Shown here: positions 22,758 to 34,329 of the stretch, piece by piece
How positions within the stretch are numbered: position 1 is the first letter of the stretch
Layout: each line of letters starts with the position of its first letter
Assembly: GCF_008728515.1 (NCBI RefSeq)
Contig: NC_044984.1
Location: 91,125,181 to 91,189,180 of the forward strand
Direction of reading: 5' to 3'
Source: Papio anubis
Lineage: Eukaryota > Chordata > Mammalia > Primates > Cercopithecidae
DNA length: 64,000 bases
Position numbers and translations under genes: made by a program
Notes under the pieces: model-generated
The model's database searches: none
Told to the model about the DNA's origin: nothing
What the model saw: the letters and a program-made list of their open reading frames with translations, nothing else

Positions 22758-22863
22758 GCAAAATAGAACGTCAAATACTAATGGAAGAGAAATCTCCAAG
22801 TTTTCAACTTGAGAGTTTATATGAAGCTATACAACTAAGCCTGAAAAATGATCAAAACTCAGG
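22758..22863 (+). CDS. CFAP54: CFAP54 internal exon (window exon 7)
   Basis: 106 nt. Acceptor TTCTTTCAG, after a good pyrimidine tract, ends at 22757; donor GTAAAA starts at 22864. Two bases finish a Gly codon, then 34 codons including KIERQILMEEKSPSFQLESL and YEAIQLSLKND, and two bases are left over. The last coding bases GG run straight into GGTAAAAG, so the donor position rests on the reading frame. Confidence 0.82.
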
Positions 22864-23837
22864 GTAAAAGGATATTCCATTGTTGTAGCTGTGTGTGTTT
22901 GGCTTGAACCCTGTGTTCTGGTAGTATATTGACCACTCAAGGCTGGATTGATTGGGATGCCTTCTCAAAGCAGGGCTAGTTCATGGGGTCCATCTCAAGC
23001 TTGTTGCTCTTTGTTCTGACCGAAAGCCTCCTTTAAAATAATGGTAAATGACTGTCCTCATAGTGGCATATTGGCCTGTACCCAGATCTCCTGTCAGTGG
23101 CATATTGGTCTGTCCTCATAGTGGCATATTGGCCTGTACCCAGATCTCCTGTCAGTCCCAGGATTGCTGGGGCCTCCTCAGGATGACTGGCTTCTAAACT
23201 GGAAGATCCTTCCCTAAATGTGCAGTTGTGTCTAGAAGAGGTTCGTGTGGCTATTCACTCTGGTCGTCAGGACCAGGACTGGTCAACTTAATTCTGTGTG
23301 AATATAACCTCAATATTGAGTAAGCTGCCTTTATTACAACGGCACTGACCCAGGTGCACTGATCCCCAGCTGACAGGTTTGATAGTAAATACATAGACCT
23401 AACCCATACCAAATCTCTGCTTTTAGCATTGCATAACTCTACGTGTTTCTTTCTATTTTAATTAGTGGAGGAGGATAGAGAGGGGCCTACATTTTCAAGG
23501 CAAAATCCTCCAGCCCTGACCTTCACTTATTTAGTGTCTTGTGTGCTAGAATATTCCAGAATGGTCTTGATGCCAGGCTTCATGGCAGTTATAGCATGGA
23601 GTGTTGCCAGCACAGGACAAGGCAGAATGCTGAGCTCTCTTCAAGAACTTCCAATTTCAGTAGGGAGGAAGATGCTAGTATCTATTGTCAAAAGGGCTAC
23701 GAAAAGAGGGTGTGTGTTTGTGACAGATGCTGGTTTTGCCAGTTTTTCATTTCATCAGCTCAGAAATTGTTGGCAAATGATACCAATGATTATGCATGGT
23801 GAAGCTATTTAATAAGTACAGTGGTATATCATTTTAG
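22864..23837. other. Intron with a 58-bp tandem duplication
   Basis: Apart from the duplication at 23052-23156 no repeat is recognised. A 115-codon open frame (23465-23812) lacks splice signals and a recognisable product, so I do not call it a gene. Confidence 0.5.
23052..23156 (+). repeat. 58-bp tandem duplication, 1.8 copies
   Basis: 23052-23098 and 23110-23156 are identical over 47 bp. The 11-bp remainder of the first unit echoes an internal TGGCATATTGG motif. Confidence 0.93.
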
Positions 23838-23931
23838 ATTGATAAGAGACTCCTACCTAGAAATGGCTCTATTGTATTTTCATCTGAAGAAGCCAAAGAT
23901 AAAAATTTCAGGATCACCATTAACACTTAAG
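23838..23931 (+). CDS. CFAP54: CFAP54 internal exon (window exon 8)
   Basis: 94 nt. Acceptor CATTTTAG ends at 23837; donor GTAAGA starts at 23932. One base completes a Gly codon, then 31 codons: a helix LIRDSYLEMALLYFHLKK followed by a basic Pro/Ser linker ending LTLK. It ends on a codon boundary. It is among the shortest exons here but has clear splice sites on both sides. Confidence 0.82.
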
Positions 23932-24350
23932 GTAAGAGTCTATTTTATTTGAAATTATGAGTTAATTGCCTTTGAGCTTGCTATTTTGGTAACACTGAGG
24001 CTGATTTTCCTATGTGACTTGGAGAAATTAATTCATTGCTTTGTAGTTACACTTGTAACTATATGTTACAAAGAGATACCTCTTTGGACATTTTATATAG
24101 GGCTTTGGAAATTATTTTTATATACACATTTCTGCCTGTGAAAATGTTATCCATGAAATGTAAGTGTACATAAATATATACTTAATATTAATATATAAAT
24201 ATACAGTTATATTTCATGGATAACATATAAATGCGAGGCAATGAATGAGTCATTAGTATTGATCAGGAAAATTCAAGAAATGATATATTGGTTAAACAGA
24301 TGGACAAGTGAAGTTTTCAATACTGATATGGCCTGTAAATAGATTTCCTC
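23932..24350. other. Intron with an inverted repeat
   Basis: AT-rich. It contains the inverted repeat at 24144-24226 and no named repeat. Confidence 0.45.
24144..24226. repeat. Inverted repeat, perfect 16-bp arms
   Basis: ATGTTATCCATGAAAT at 24144-24159 and its exact reverse complement at 24211-24226. A 51-nt AT-rich spacer separates them. Confidence 0.9.
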
Positions 24351-24351
24351 T

Positions 24352-24545
24352 TGATAGAATGATTCATTCATTCATCACATATCTTTTTAGCATCTACTAT
24401 GATCCAGGCACTATTCCAGAGGAAGATATTAAAGCAGTGTCTAAAACAAACTTGGTCACTGTTCTCATGGAGCTTACCTTTCAGTAGAGGAAAACATAAT
24501 AAACCAGTAAAACAAGGAGGCCAGAGGAGGAAAGGTGGGAGGAAA
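24352..24545 (-). repeat. L2 3' end, antisense
   Basis: 'gattcattcattcatcacat', 'gcatctactatgatccaggc' and 'gttctcatggagcttacctt' are the complement of the L2 tail in order. Confidence 0.7.
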
Positions 24546-24569
24546 TGAGGGAGAAGGAGGGGAAGGGCG

Positions 24570-24925
24570 TGTATTAGTTCATTTTCACGCTGCTAATAAA
24601 GACATACCTAAGACTGAGTAATTATAAAGGAGAGAGGTTTAATGGACTCATGGTTCCATGTGCTGGGGAGGCCTCACAATCATAGTGGAAGGCGAAAGTC
24701 ACATCTTACATAGCAGACAAAGAAAGAATGAGAACCAAGTGAAAGGGGTTTCCCCTTATCAGACCATCAGATCTCCTGAGACTTATTCACCACCACGAGA
24801 ACAGTATGGGAGAAACTGCCCCATGATTCAATTATCTCCCAACAGGTCTCTCCCACAACGTGTGGGAATTTTGGGAGCTACAGTTCAAGATGAGATTTGG
24901 GTGAGGACACAGCCAAACCATGTCA
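24570..24925 (-). mobile_element. THE1/MST-type MaLR solo LTR, antisense
   Basis: Starts TGTATTAGTTCATTTTCACG and ends at 'gccaaaccatgtca', the complement of the LTR's TGATATGGTTTGGC start. Blocks 'catgtgctggggaggcctca' and 'agaccatcagatctcctgag' lie between. About 356 bp, near full length, with no internal region. Confidence 0.88.
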
Positions 24926-25077
24926 GGGGGTGACTTAGGTAGTGAAATTTGGAGCTAGGAATAACTTGCATAGGTGGAATTTTCAATGAATGACCTGAGA
25001 AGGGGGTGATGTTTGAAGTAGGATTTGATGGATGAGGAGGAACCCCAGCAAAGAGTTGCAGAGGGGTCGCGTTTTCT

Positions 25078-25258
25078 AGCTAGAGCAGTGCTTCCAAACT
25101 AAGGTGTGGAAACACCTCTGAAAATCTTGTGAAATGACAGACTCTGATTCAGTAAATCAGGAATGGGCTCTGAGATTTGGCATTTCTAATGAGCCTCCCA
25201 GGTGATGCTGATGCTGCTGGTCTGTGGTTCACACATGAGGACCAAGGGTCTAGACTGA
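25078..25258 (+). mobile_element. MER5A (hAT-Charlie) element
   Basis: 'cagtgcttccaaactaaggt', 'tctgattcagtaaatcagga' and 'ggtgatgctgatgctgctgg' are the MER5A blocks in order. Confidence 0.82.
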
Positions 25259-25259
25259 G

Positions 25260-25970
25260 GGAGATCCCAGAGGCAGGAGTAATTTGGGTGCGTTTGAGGT
25301 ATATGAACCCAGTAATTTTATTTTTTGTTTCTAAAATTTTAGTGGGCTTTTCTGTTTCATCCTTATTGAATAATCATTTCACCCTCCAAGAGATCTTTTC
25401 AGAAAATGTTGGAATCAAATCTTTAATTTTTGAGGCAGCATAAACATGATTTAAAACCTTTAGGCAAATAGACTCTCAGTCAGTTGAATTATTCATATGG
25501 CAGCTGCCTTAGGTAAATGGCCCCACTTTTTTAAATAGAAATAATTACAAACTAGAAAAAGTTACTTTTTGTTGTTTGATAAACATGTTTATTTCCAGTA
25601 ACAGGAAAAAACCCTTGTTTTTATAGCAGGTGGCAATACAAATTAATAGGATGCTAGGATGATAATATATCACCTTTCTGGCCCTTACTAGAGAAGTGCT
25701 TATAATTAAGAACATAAAGAAGTTAGGATCTGAATGAAAACAGTAGTGTAACTCCTTACAATATGATCATTATTTTCTGTATGTTTTGACATAGTATAAA
25801 TATTTTAGCAAGTCATAGAATTATTAGAAACACAGAAAACAGCCAAAACCAATTAAAAATATTCATGCAGACATATTCAGACCACGGAAATATAACATTT
25901 GAAATATGTCCTAATAAAGATAACACACTATAAGCCCTTAAAAGAAAGGACTATTGTTGCTCTTTTATGT
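25260..25970. other. Intron sequence, no repeat recognised
   Basis: AT-rich unique-looking DNA. No exon or element seen. Confidence 0.4.
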
Positions 25971-25974
25971 AGTG

Positions 25975-26180
25975 TCCATATAGCAGAGTGACCATAGTAC
26001 CTGTGTGGGTTTGAATCCTAGCTTCACAACTTACTAGCTATGTAACTGAGGTCTTTTTAAGCCTAGTTTCCTCACCTGTGACATGGAGATGAGGATCCTT
26101 ACCTCTTAGAGTGGCTCTGAGAATTAAACAAGATAATGGACTTGTATATAATAAGTACTTATATAAATGGAACTATTATT
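25975..26180 (+). repeat. MIR, sense
   Basis: 'gggtttgaatcctagcttca', 'agtttcctcacctgtgacat' and 'attaaacaagataatggact'. Confidence 0.8.
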
Positions 26181-26274
26181 TCTCATTATGTAACATCAGC
26201 TAAACATCTTTATTCTTCTTTCTATTTTGTTAATAGCAGGTCCTCAATAATGGATGGCTAAGTTGAATTGACTA

Positions 26275-26420
26275 TTTCTTGAACATTCATTTATTTACTT
26301 ATGAACTGAACACTTACTGAGGGCATAATGTATGCTAACCAGTTTCTTTTCCTAAGGAGCACAGAGTCTAGCAAGAGAGATAAATAATTGTATTGCAATG
26401 TGACAAGGACTATAATCACA
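26275..26420 (-). repeat. L2 3' end, antisense, decayed
   Basis: 'cattcatttatttacttatg', 'cacttactgagggcataatg' and 'gcacagagtctagcaagaga'. Confidence 0.55.
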
Positions 26421-26439
26421 ATTTTTCAAGGTGGAGAAG

Positions 26440-28065
26440 TGTAGTATATGAAGGTTGCAATTTTTCCACATTCTTGCTAACACTTGTTATTGTCTACCTT
26501 TTTGATAGTACCCATGCTAGTAGGTATGAAGTGGTATCTCATTGTGGTTTTGATTTGCATTTCTCTGGCGGCTAATGATGCTGAGATCCTTTCATGTGCT
26601 TGTTGGCCGTTTGTATATCTTCTTTGGGGAAATGTCTATTCAGATCTTTTGCCCATTTTTTTTTTTTTGAGACGGAGTCTCGCTCTGTTGCCCAGGCTGG
26701 AGTGCAGTGGCTGGATCTCAGCTCACTGCAAGCTCCGCCTCCCGGGTTCACGCCATTCTCCTACCTCAGCCTCCCAAGTAGCTGGGACTACAGGTGCCCG
26801 CCACCTCGCCCGGCTAATTTTCTGTATTTTTTAGTAGAGACGGGGTTTCACCGTGTTAGGCAGGATGGTCTCGATCTCCTGACCTCGTGATCCACCCATC
26901 TCGGCCTCCCAAAGTGCTGGGATTACAGGCTTGAGCCACCGCGCCCGGCCTTTTTTGCCCATTTTTATTGGGTCATTTGTCTTTTTTCATCATTGAGCTT
27001 TGAGAGTCTTCTTTTTAAAAAAATATATGTATTCTAGATACAAGCCCCCTATGAGATAAATGATTTGCAAATATTTTCTCCTGGTTAGTGGCTTTTCCTT
27101 TCATATTGTTAGTAGTGTCTTTGGAGGTACAAAAGTTTTAAACTTTAATGAAGTCCAAATTGTCTTTTTTTCTTTTATAGATTGTGTTTTTTTGTGGCAT
27201 TTCTAGAACCCTTTGTCTAACTGCAGATGTTGAAGATTTTCTATGTTTTCTTCTAGAAGTTGTATAGTTTTAACTTTTACATTTAAGTCTATGATCCATT
27301 TTGAGTTAATACTTGTGTAGGGTGTGAGGTAAGATTCTAAATTCTAAATTCATCTTTTTGTCCATGAATATGCAGTTGTCTCAGTACCATTTGTTGCAAA
27401 GACTATCCTTTTCTCATTGGATTGCTTTGGCACTTTTGTTGAAAATTAATTATATATGTAAATGTTTATTCCTGGATTTTCAATCCTGTTTCATTGACCT
27501 ATAAGTCTACCTTTACTTGAGTGTCCACTGTCTTGGTTCCTGTAGCTTTTAACAAATTTTGAAATTGTAAAGTGCATGTTTCAACTATATTCTTCCTTTT
27601 CAAAACTGTTTTGGCTACTTTGACTCCTTTGCATTTCACTATCTATTTTAGGATCTGTTTGTCAATTTCTGCAAAAAAAAAAAACTAAGGAGATTTTTGT
27701 CGTCATCTTAACAGTATATTAAGTCCCCTAATTAATGAATATGGACTGTCTCTTCATTTATTCTGATCTTAATTTCTCTCAACAAAGATTTGTCTTTTTA
27801 GTGTACGAGTCTTATACATTTTTGTTGTTTATTTCTATTGTCAAGGGAATTTTTATTTTAATTTTTAGATTGTTTATTGCTAGTATATAAAAATACAGTT
27901 GATTTGTATGTATTGAGTTTTGTATCCTGTGACCTTGCTAAACAGGTTTATTAATGTTAGTTGTGTTTGTGTGTCTGTTTGTGTATTCCTTTGGATTTTC
28001 TACATATAGGATCATGTCTCCTGCAAACAAAGACACTTTACTTCTTCATTTCCAATCTACATGCA
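26440..28065 (-). mobile_element. L1M ORF2 region, antisense, split by an AluYR
   Basis: The complement of old L1 ORF2: 'gaagtggtatctcattgtgg', then after the Alu 'atttttattgggtcatttgt', 'gtctatgatccattttgagt' and 'tttgtatcctgtgaccttgc'. No intact frame. Confidence 0.85.
26656..26950 (-). mobile_element. AluY, Old World monkey AluYR-type, antisense
   Basis: Read in its own sense it has GGCTCAAGCC near the start, GGCGAGGTGGC in the middle and GAGATCCAGCCACTG in the right half. These match AluYR diagnostic positions of cercopithecid genomes. 'cttttgcccatttt'-type sequence occurs on both sides as the target duplication. Confidence 0.85.
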
Positions 28066-28440
28066 TTCCACACCCCCTGCCTGGGTTTTCTTTCCTGTTT
28101 ACATAACCTAGAATCTCCTGTGCAATGTCAAATATCTCCCCCATCTGGAAAATGCCCAGCATATTGTTTCTCCACTCCAAATTTTTCTACGGTGGGCTCA
28201 AGCCCAACTTCCTCAATAAAGGTTTCCTTTCCATTCGAGATGACTTCTTTTTTCTTTAAATGCCTGAGTCACTAGTTGGTCTTACATTATAGTTATTTAA
28301 TGTTGTTCTCTATTCTTCATTACATGCCTATTAGTCTTGTTTCTAGAATTTAAGTAGATAAATTACCCATGCTTATGTAGTCAGTAAGCTAGCAATTGTT
28401 ACCCCAGATTAGTCCCATTGCAGCTAATGATTAGGATTTT
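28066..28440 (+). repeat. Probable L2 fragment, sense
   Basis: 'tcctcaataaaggtttcctt' and the following T-rich region resemble the L2 3' half. Weak match. Confidence 0.35.
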
Positions 28441-29190
28441 TTGTTTGTTTGTTTGTTCATTTGCTTGTTTTATCTTGGAACGGGGCTATATTGCTTAGAT
28501 TTACCCATAGGCAGATCTTTCCAGGTGTCATCTTCTGCCAGGCTTAACACTAGAGCTAGGCAAGGCCACATTTATGCCTTATACTTGTTGCTTTGGCATC
28601 AGCATTGTACACAGCCTTTCTTTTTCTCTGGGCCTCTTCTCACCAGAAGTAAAAGAAATATACTTTTGTTATTGTTTGTTTTATTCTGCAGGTTCATTGA
28701 AAATTAAAGAATTGGTCAAAATATGGGCATCAAAGAATTAGCACCCGTGGGGCTAATTGAATAGTTAGCTCCATCCAGATGATTTAAATCTTAAGAAACT
28801 ACTACTACTTATTTTTGTTGTCTATAAAAATGTACAACAGATACTAGCTACTGGTAGACTAGCTACTTGTTCTGTTCACTTCCGTAGCATTGACTTTCTT
28901 ATGTTTAAAAATTGAATATATATTTAAAAAATATATATATATATATATTCTTTACTAAAGAAACCCCCATGGTAAAAAAAAAATCTTCAATCATTGTTTG
29001 TTTGTTTTGTTATTCTATGAAACTTTGTGATAATACTATCTCTTTAATATTTTTCTTAGCAGGAAATATGACAGCAAATACTGCCAAAAATCTTTAAGCA
29101 ATGTTCTAATTTCTGACACTGTTACACAATATATTCAATTTATAGGTCTTCTATTATAATGGCACTTAATTTTACTTAAGATGCCATTTT
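28440..29190. other. Intron with (TTTG)n and (TA)n runs
   Basis: (TTTG)n at about 28439-28456 and an AT run at about 28930-28950. The rest is unassigned. Confidence 0.45.
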
Positions 29191-29191
29191 T

Positions 29192-29475
29192 GGATGGGCA
29201 CAGTGACTCACGCCTGTAATCCCAGCACTTTGGAAGGTTGAGGTGGGCCAATCACCTAAGCTCAGGAGTTCCAGATCAGCCTAGGCAACATGGTGACACC
29301 TTGTTTCTATAAAAAATACAAAAACTAGCTGGGTGTGGTGATGCATGCCTGTAGTCCCAGCTACTTGGGAGTCTGAGGCAGGAGAATTGTTTGAACCTGG
29401 GAGGCAGAGGTTGCAGTGAGCCGAGATCGTGTCATTGCACTCCAGCCTGTGTGACAGAGCAAGACTATGTCTCAA
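29192..29475 (+). mobile_element. Alu, sense, ending in a (TA)n tail
   Basis: Starts 'ggatgggcacagtgactcac' and ends 'agactatgtctcaaatatat', with an AT repeat at 29475-29492 in place of a plain A tail. AluS/J-like divergence. Confidence 0.9.
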
Positions 29476-29840
29476 ATATATATATATATATAATTTTTAT
29501 TAACTTATTACACAAACAATGCAAACTCATTATAGAAAATTAGAAAAAAATGCTAAGAATAATTTACCTTAAAACTTGGGATAACCACTGTTAATAATTT
29601 TCCCTGCATTTATGTACAGGGAATGTATGTGTGTGCATATTTTTTAAAAAGGATTGTACTTTTCATACAATTTTGTAACCTACACTTTTCTTTCTTCAAT
29701 GTATTTTGAATATCTTTTCATGTCAATAGGTACGTTATTATCCTTAGTGACTACACAGTATTTCACTAAAATGTCATCTTTAGAAGATGAGAAGAGTTAT
29801 CACAAAACTTTGTATCCTAACACATTTGCCATATTTTTAG

Positions 29841-29939
29841 CCTCCTCTCAGAAGAAGTAGTTCTGTTAAAGAAACATCAGCAAGTAAATTTGAAATGTAC
29901 AGTTCATTAGCCTGGATTGCAATAAGAGCTGCTGCACAG
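29841..29939 (+). CDS. CFAP54: CFAP54 internal exon (window exon 9)
   Basis: 99 nt, 33 codons, phase 0 at both ends. Acceptor ATATTTTTAG ends at 29840; the donor GTTAGT at 29940 is weaker than its neighbours because it lacks A at position +3. It encodes a basic, Ser-rich linker (RRSSSVKETSASKFE) and then a helix with SSLAWIAIRAAAQ. The exon could be skipped without a frameshift, so an isoform lacking it is possible. Confidence 0.82.
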
Positions 29940-30030
29940 GTTAGTGTGATTTTTGTTTAATCTTTCTTTTTACCGTCTTATCTGTATTCTCTGCCTTTAA
30001 GGAAAACAGTATACCCATAAAAGAGAAAGG

Positions 30031-30333
30031 AGTTAGGGTGTGGTACCTCATGCCTGTTATCCTAGCACTTTGGGAGGCTGAGGCAGGAGGATCACTTGAA
30101 CCCAGGAGGTCGAGACCAGTCTGGACAACATAGTGAGAGCCCATCTCTACAAAAAATTTAAAAATTAGCCGGGCATGGTGGCATGCCTGTAGTCTCAGCT
30201 ACACAGGAGGCTGAGGCAGAAGGATTGCTTGACTCTGGGAGGTCGAGGCTGCAGTGAGCTGAGATCTCACCACTGCACTCCAGGCTGGGCAACAGAGTGA
30301 GATACTGTCTCAAAAGAAAACAAGAAAAAAAAA
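30031..30333 (+). mobile_element. AluJ-like element, sense
   Basis: Has AluJ-type right-half wording ('gaggtcgaggctgcagtgag') and high divergence. It lies in the short intron between window exons 9 and 10, about 90 bp past the 29939 donor. Confidence 0.85.
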
Positions 30334-30765
30334 TTACATTATTTGGGATTTGTGCCAATTATGTTTCTTTGGAAAGATTAGAAATACTAGTTATGTTTAG
30401 TGTTTTCAATCTCTGTATCAGCCAGACTTAGTTCCCTTTGTTTCACCTTTTCTCAGTGAAACTATTGGCAGATACACATGTGCACATATTTGACATTTTG
30501 GCAGATATCTGTCATAGCAAGGTGAGGTAGCTTATTTAAAGTGACTTATGCATTAATTAAATTGTCAACCCTAAATTATTTGTTTGACTATGATATATTC
30601 TACATGTCAGGGATCACATATTATTTTTTCAGGTTGTCTTTTTTTTCTTCCAATGTATATGGAATATTATTTTATGAATTCACTTTTTTCACATTATTTA
30701 CCTAATAGATAATCTATGAATTAGAAAGCTTATATTTATAATTCTAATTTATGCATTAATTGTAG
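30334..30765. other. Intron sequence before window exon 10
   Basis: AT-rich. No repeat recognised. Confidence 0.4.
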
Positions 30766-30907
30766 GTCAGTGAAGCTGTGCTGGCAATTAACTTACTTAT
30801 TGGAAAGAAGAATACTAGAACCCATAAAGTTAACCAAGTGGCATTACCAAATATCCCAGAATTTGCTGCTCTGGATCTTTTGTCTTCGTATACAGATTAT
30901 TTGCTTG
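30766..30907 (+). CDS. CFAP54: CFAP54 internal exon (window exon 10)
   Basis: 142 nt. Acceptor TTAATTGTAG ends at 30765; donor GTATGT starts at 30908. It encodes 47 codons plus one base: a helix VSEAVLAINLLIGKKNTRTH, a loop, then IPEFAALDLLSSYTDYLL. The 19.2 kb intron that follows is the longest in the window. The next exon restores the frame with an Asp codon. Confidence 0.84.
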
Positions 30908-31170
30908 GTATGTTTGGAGATTTACATATTATGCAAAAAACTGGCATATGTAATATAGAATCAAGTTTCAAAGATTTAATTATAATCTGTTGGCTTTTAG
31001 CTTAGATGGCGGTAATGTTTGGGGGTACTTCCAGGGGATCACAGGGGTTCTAGGGCCAAAATAGAGAGCCCTTAGCTCACTGCACATGTGTATGTGTTGG
31101 TCAGCTGCTGCATTTCAGATGCATGTTCTTGTAAAAAATGATATTTTACATCTGTTTCTTTTCCAGTTCA
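30908..31170. other. Start of the 19.2 kb intron, unassigned
   Basis: No repeat or exon recognised. Confidence 0.4.
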
Positions 31171-31174
31171 CACA

Positions 31175-31440
31175 TATCAAGTGGGACCTTTTTGCCTCTC
31201 TGATTCTTTAATCCAAAATCTACACTCACCCACTCTCATATGCCTCCCTCCTCTTTTCCTTAGTTATTTTGTATTTGTATGTATGTTTGATTGTGTGTTT
31301 AAGCTCTTTCTCTCGTTAAATTATCATCAGCTACCTGAGGGCAGGGTCTCCATCTATTCAATTTTCATCTACAGCAGATTGCACAGTGCTTGCACATAGC
31401 AGACATTGAATATCAACATTTGTTAAAAGAATTAATGAAA
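31175..31440 (+). repeat. L2 3' end, sense
   Basis: 'atcagctacctgagggcagg' and 'gcacagtgcttgcacatagc' followed by 'attgaatatcaacatttgtt' give the L2 tail. Confidence 0.7.
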
Positions 31441-31559
31441 GAGATTAGCAAAATTTAAACTTGACTGCAATACTGTTTATGTTTTTGCTTAGTTACTCTT
31501 TCGATAGTAAACTATAATATAAACCTCTATATCAGATAACTGGTAACAGGCATTTAACA

Positions 31560-31660
31560 TTCATTTATGTGTTTTTCCATTATTTCACTCAAAAAACATT
31601 TATCCTGTGTTTGTTGTGTGCTAAGCACTTGGATAGGTGCTAAGAAGTAAGATACTAGTC
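31560..31660 (-). repeat. L2 tail fragment, antisense
   Basis: 'caaaaaacatttatcctgtg' and 'gtgtgctaagcacttggata' match the complement of the L2 end. Confidence 0.55.
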
Positions 31661-32480
31661 TTACTTCCAGACTGGAATTTCACTAACATCCATCTCTAAT
31701 TTTGCTTGGTGCTAGGTCAGCATTGAGCCAAAGCAGAAGAGTTTTAACCTGACAGGGGTGGGAGTGATCATCCTAATACTTCTGGAATCACATCTGTAGA
31801 CAGCGGCTTACTTTGCTGCATTGTTGGGTCAGCCTTAGTTAAAGTGTTAATGTCTAACGTCCCCCTCTTTGGCTCTTTACTGAAGCATTTGTGTCCCAAA
31901 TTATTTTGTAAACTATTTTATAGGTTTTTTTTTTTTTTTTTTTTTAACGCTGAAGCTTTGTTTTCTTATTTATATTTCCTTCGTACCTGGTAGAATTTTG
32001 CTTTATCGGCTTTCTGAGCCACAGCCTGAACGTCGGACTGGGTGCTTGCTCTTCTTTAAGGTTCCCATAGATGGGTTCTCTGAGGACAAAGCCATTGACC
32101 CTACACAGGGCAGTTTGGCAGCCCACTTTTGCTTGACACTGTTTGGCAGCTCAATTCTCCCTGGTTCAGAATGCCAGGAAAGCATCCCTGTTAGAAGCAC
32201 ACATTATTGTACAGTATTAATAATCAAGAGACTTAAGTTGACATCCTAACTCTGCCAAACCATTTCATTTCTCTCAGCCTCATTAGAGACCAATCTACTG
32301 TAGAATCTGAGGCTAGTTGCTCAGTCTTTTGTCTGTAGACTGAGAGATTAGTCAAAATCTTAGACGATAATTCAAACTTCCAGTATGGCTATTTCTTCTT
32401 CATACTGCCTCCTTATTACTTCTGAATGATGTGTCTACTTTATCCTAATCATTTCCTTCTGTTCTCCCAATTTTTAGGGC
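31660..32480. other. Intron with poly(T) run, unassigned
   Basis: A T tract lies at 31926-31945. The remainder shows no family I recognise, although 31940-32260 is GC-richer. Confidence 0.4.
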
Positions 32481-32860
32481 AGGGATGACCAATAAGTTTC
32501 ATCCAAGATGGACCCTAAAACTCAGTGGCTTACGGCAACGGGAACTCATTCTTCCTCTCAGCTCATGTGTTCTGCTTCAGGCTGTAGGTCGGGTTCAGGC
32601 GCACTCTTACGTACATTTGTCATGAGGCCCAAGCTAAAGAGACAGTGGTTAGCTGGGGCACGATCTTCTCATGGTAGATACCAGAGCGAAAGAACCACAA
32701 AGCAAATCACACAAATGCATTTAACGCCTCTCTTCACATCCCATCCCATTGGCCACAGCAAGTCACAGGGCCAAGTCCAGTATCAGTGAGCTAGGGAAAT
32801 ATACACTGCTTGAGCAGGAAGGGAGAGAGGCGTGGATGTTTGCCAAATGATAATTGAAAC
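32480..32860 (-). repeat. Possible old LTR fragment, antisense
   Basis: Has LTR-like wording seen in ERVL-age elements ('cccattggccacagcaagtc', 'acagggccaagtccagtatc'). The family is uncertain and no coding region is attached. Confidence 0.35.
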
Positions 32861-33690
32861 TATCGTGTATGACAAATTCAATGGCCAGTGGCTACCTGAG
32901 AAGAACCTCTGTATGGTTCAGAGGAGAGAACCATAGGAAAGACATGAAAAAGGTCCTGTGATTAATTAATAATTTCAGCCGTGGGCACAGGGGAAAATGG
33001 CATCCTCTAAACCAAACCATGTTTGTTGATCCAGTTGAGTAGGTAGTCTTCATCTCAGTTTAATACTGGAACCTAAGCTTTCTTGTTCCGTGTCAGTGGC
33101 TTTCATAGCATATTACATTTTTTCAGTTTCCATTTTATATTATTAGCCCTTCTCTACTATTTTAACTATGAAATTACCAAATTTTAAAATCCAATCTGTT
33201 TTGCATTTTGCCTTGCCTTAAGAATAATAATTTTGCCCTCCAGTCCTTTCCTGGCAGGCTGATAATTAATTCATGCTGATGACTTCCCTCACTTCAGTGT
33301 TTGGGTTAGAAGGAGGTTCTGAATTCCCACTTGGTTGCCGCAAATGCCCAGATGGCAGTGAGGTTCATATTATAATGGCTTGCTAAAGGGCAAAATTCCT
33401 TAACAACAACAAATAAAACTTGTTTGATTTTCCTTGCATTAGCATAAATTAGCACCCAGCAAAAAACCTCCTCAGTAATCTTAGCTTTAAACAATACTAG
33501 CATTGATCTACACATGAGGTGATGAACAACATTTACTGTTATTGTATGCAGAGTACTGTACCAGATACTCATATTCAGAGAGAAGGAAGAATCAGAGAAC
33601 ACATCAAGGAAGCAGGTCTTACCTTCCATGAGCTTCTAGTCGTAGGCAATCAGAACAGGCATATACCCTGAAATGACAGACAGTCATTTT
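32860..33690. other. Intron sequence, unassigned
   Basis: No repeat firmly recognised. A 107-codon open frame on the minus strand (33306-33629) has no recognisable product or splice context. Confidence 0.4.
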
Positions 33691-33692
33691 TT

Positions 33693-33997
33693 GGCCAGGC
33701 GCAGTGGCTCATGCCTGTAATTCCAGCACTTTGGGAGGCTGAGGTGGGTGGATTATTTGAGGTCAGGAGTTTGAGACCACCCTGGGCAACATGGTGAAAC
33801 CCCGTCTCTACTAAAAATACAAAAATTAGCTGGGTGTGCCGGTGCCCACCTGTAGTCCAACTACTCAGGAGGGTGAGACAGGAGAATCGCTTGAACCCAG
33901 AAGGCAGAGGTTGCAGTGAGCTGAGATTGCACCATTGCACTCCAGCCTCAGTGACAAAGTAAGACTCTGTCTCAAAAAATAAAATATAAAAAACAAA
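33693..33997 (+). mobile_element. Alu, sense (first of a pair)
   Basis: Starts 'ggccaggcgcagtggctcat' and ends in an A-rich tail at about 33997. The next Alu begins 27 bp later in the same orientation. Confidence 0.92.
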
Positions 33998-34023
33998 ATT
34001 CATCTTTTAAGAAGAGCATAATA

Positions 34024-34329
34024 GGCTGGGGGCGGTGGGTTACGGCTATAATCCCAGCACTTTGGAAGGCCAAGACAGGTGGAACACTTGAGGCCAGGAG
34101 TTCAAGACCAGCCTGGCCAACATGGCAAAACCTGATCTCTACTAAAAATACAAAAATTAGCTGGGTATGGTAGTGGGCACCTGTAATCCCAGCTACTAGG
34201 GAGGCTGAGGCAGGATAATAGATTGAACCTAGGAGGCAGAGGTTGCAGTGAGCCGAGATCGCGCCACTGCATTCCAGCCTGGGTGACACAGTGAGACTCT
34301 ATCTCAAAAAACAAAACAAAACAAAAAAA
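34024..34329 (+). mobile_element. Alu, sense (second of a pair)
   Basis: Starts 'ggctgggggcggtgggttac' and ends in (AAAAC)n at about 34305-34328. It is diverged differently from its neighbour, so this is two insertions rather than a duplication. Confidence 0.92.

Noticed and set aside
23465..23812. 115-codon open frame on the + strand
   Set aside because: No splice sites fitting the gene's phase, no recognisable motif, and the flanking exons at 22863 and 23838 already join in frame without it.
33306..33629. 107-codon minus-strand open frame
   Set aside because: No homologous motif or gene context. The length is within chance for AT-rich intron DNA when both strands are scanned.
33693..34329. 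Adjacent same-strand Alus read as a tandem duplication
   Set aside because: The two copies differ at many positions and have different tails, so they are independent insertions.
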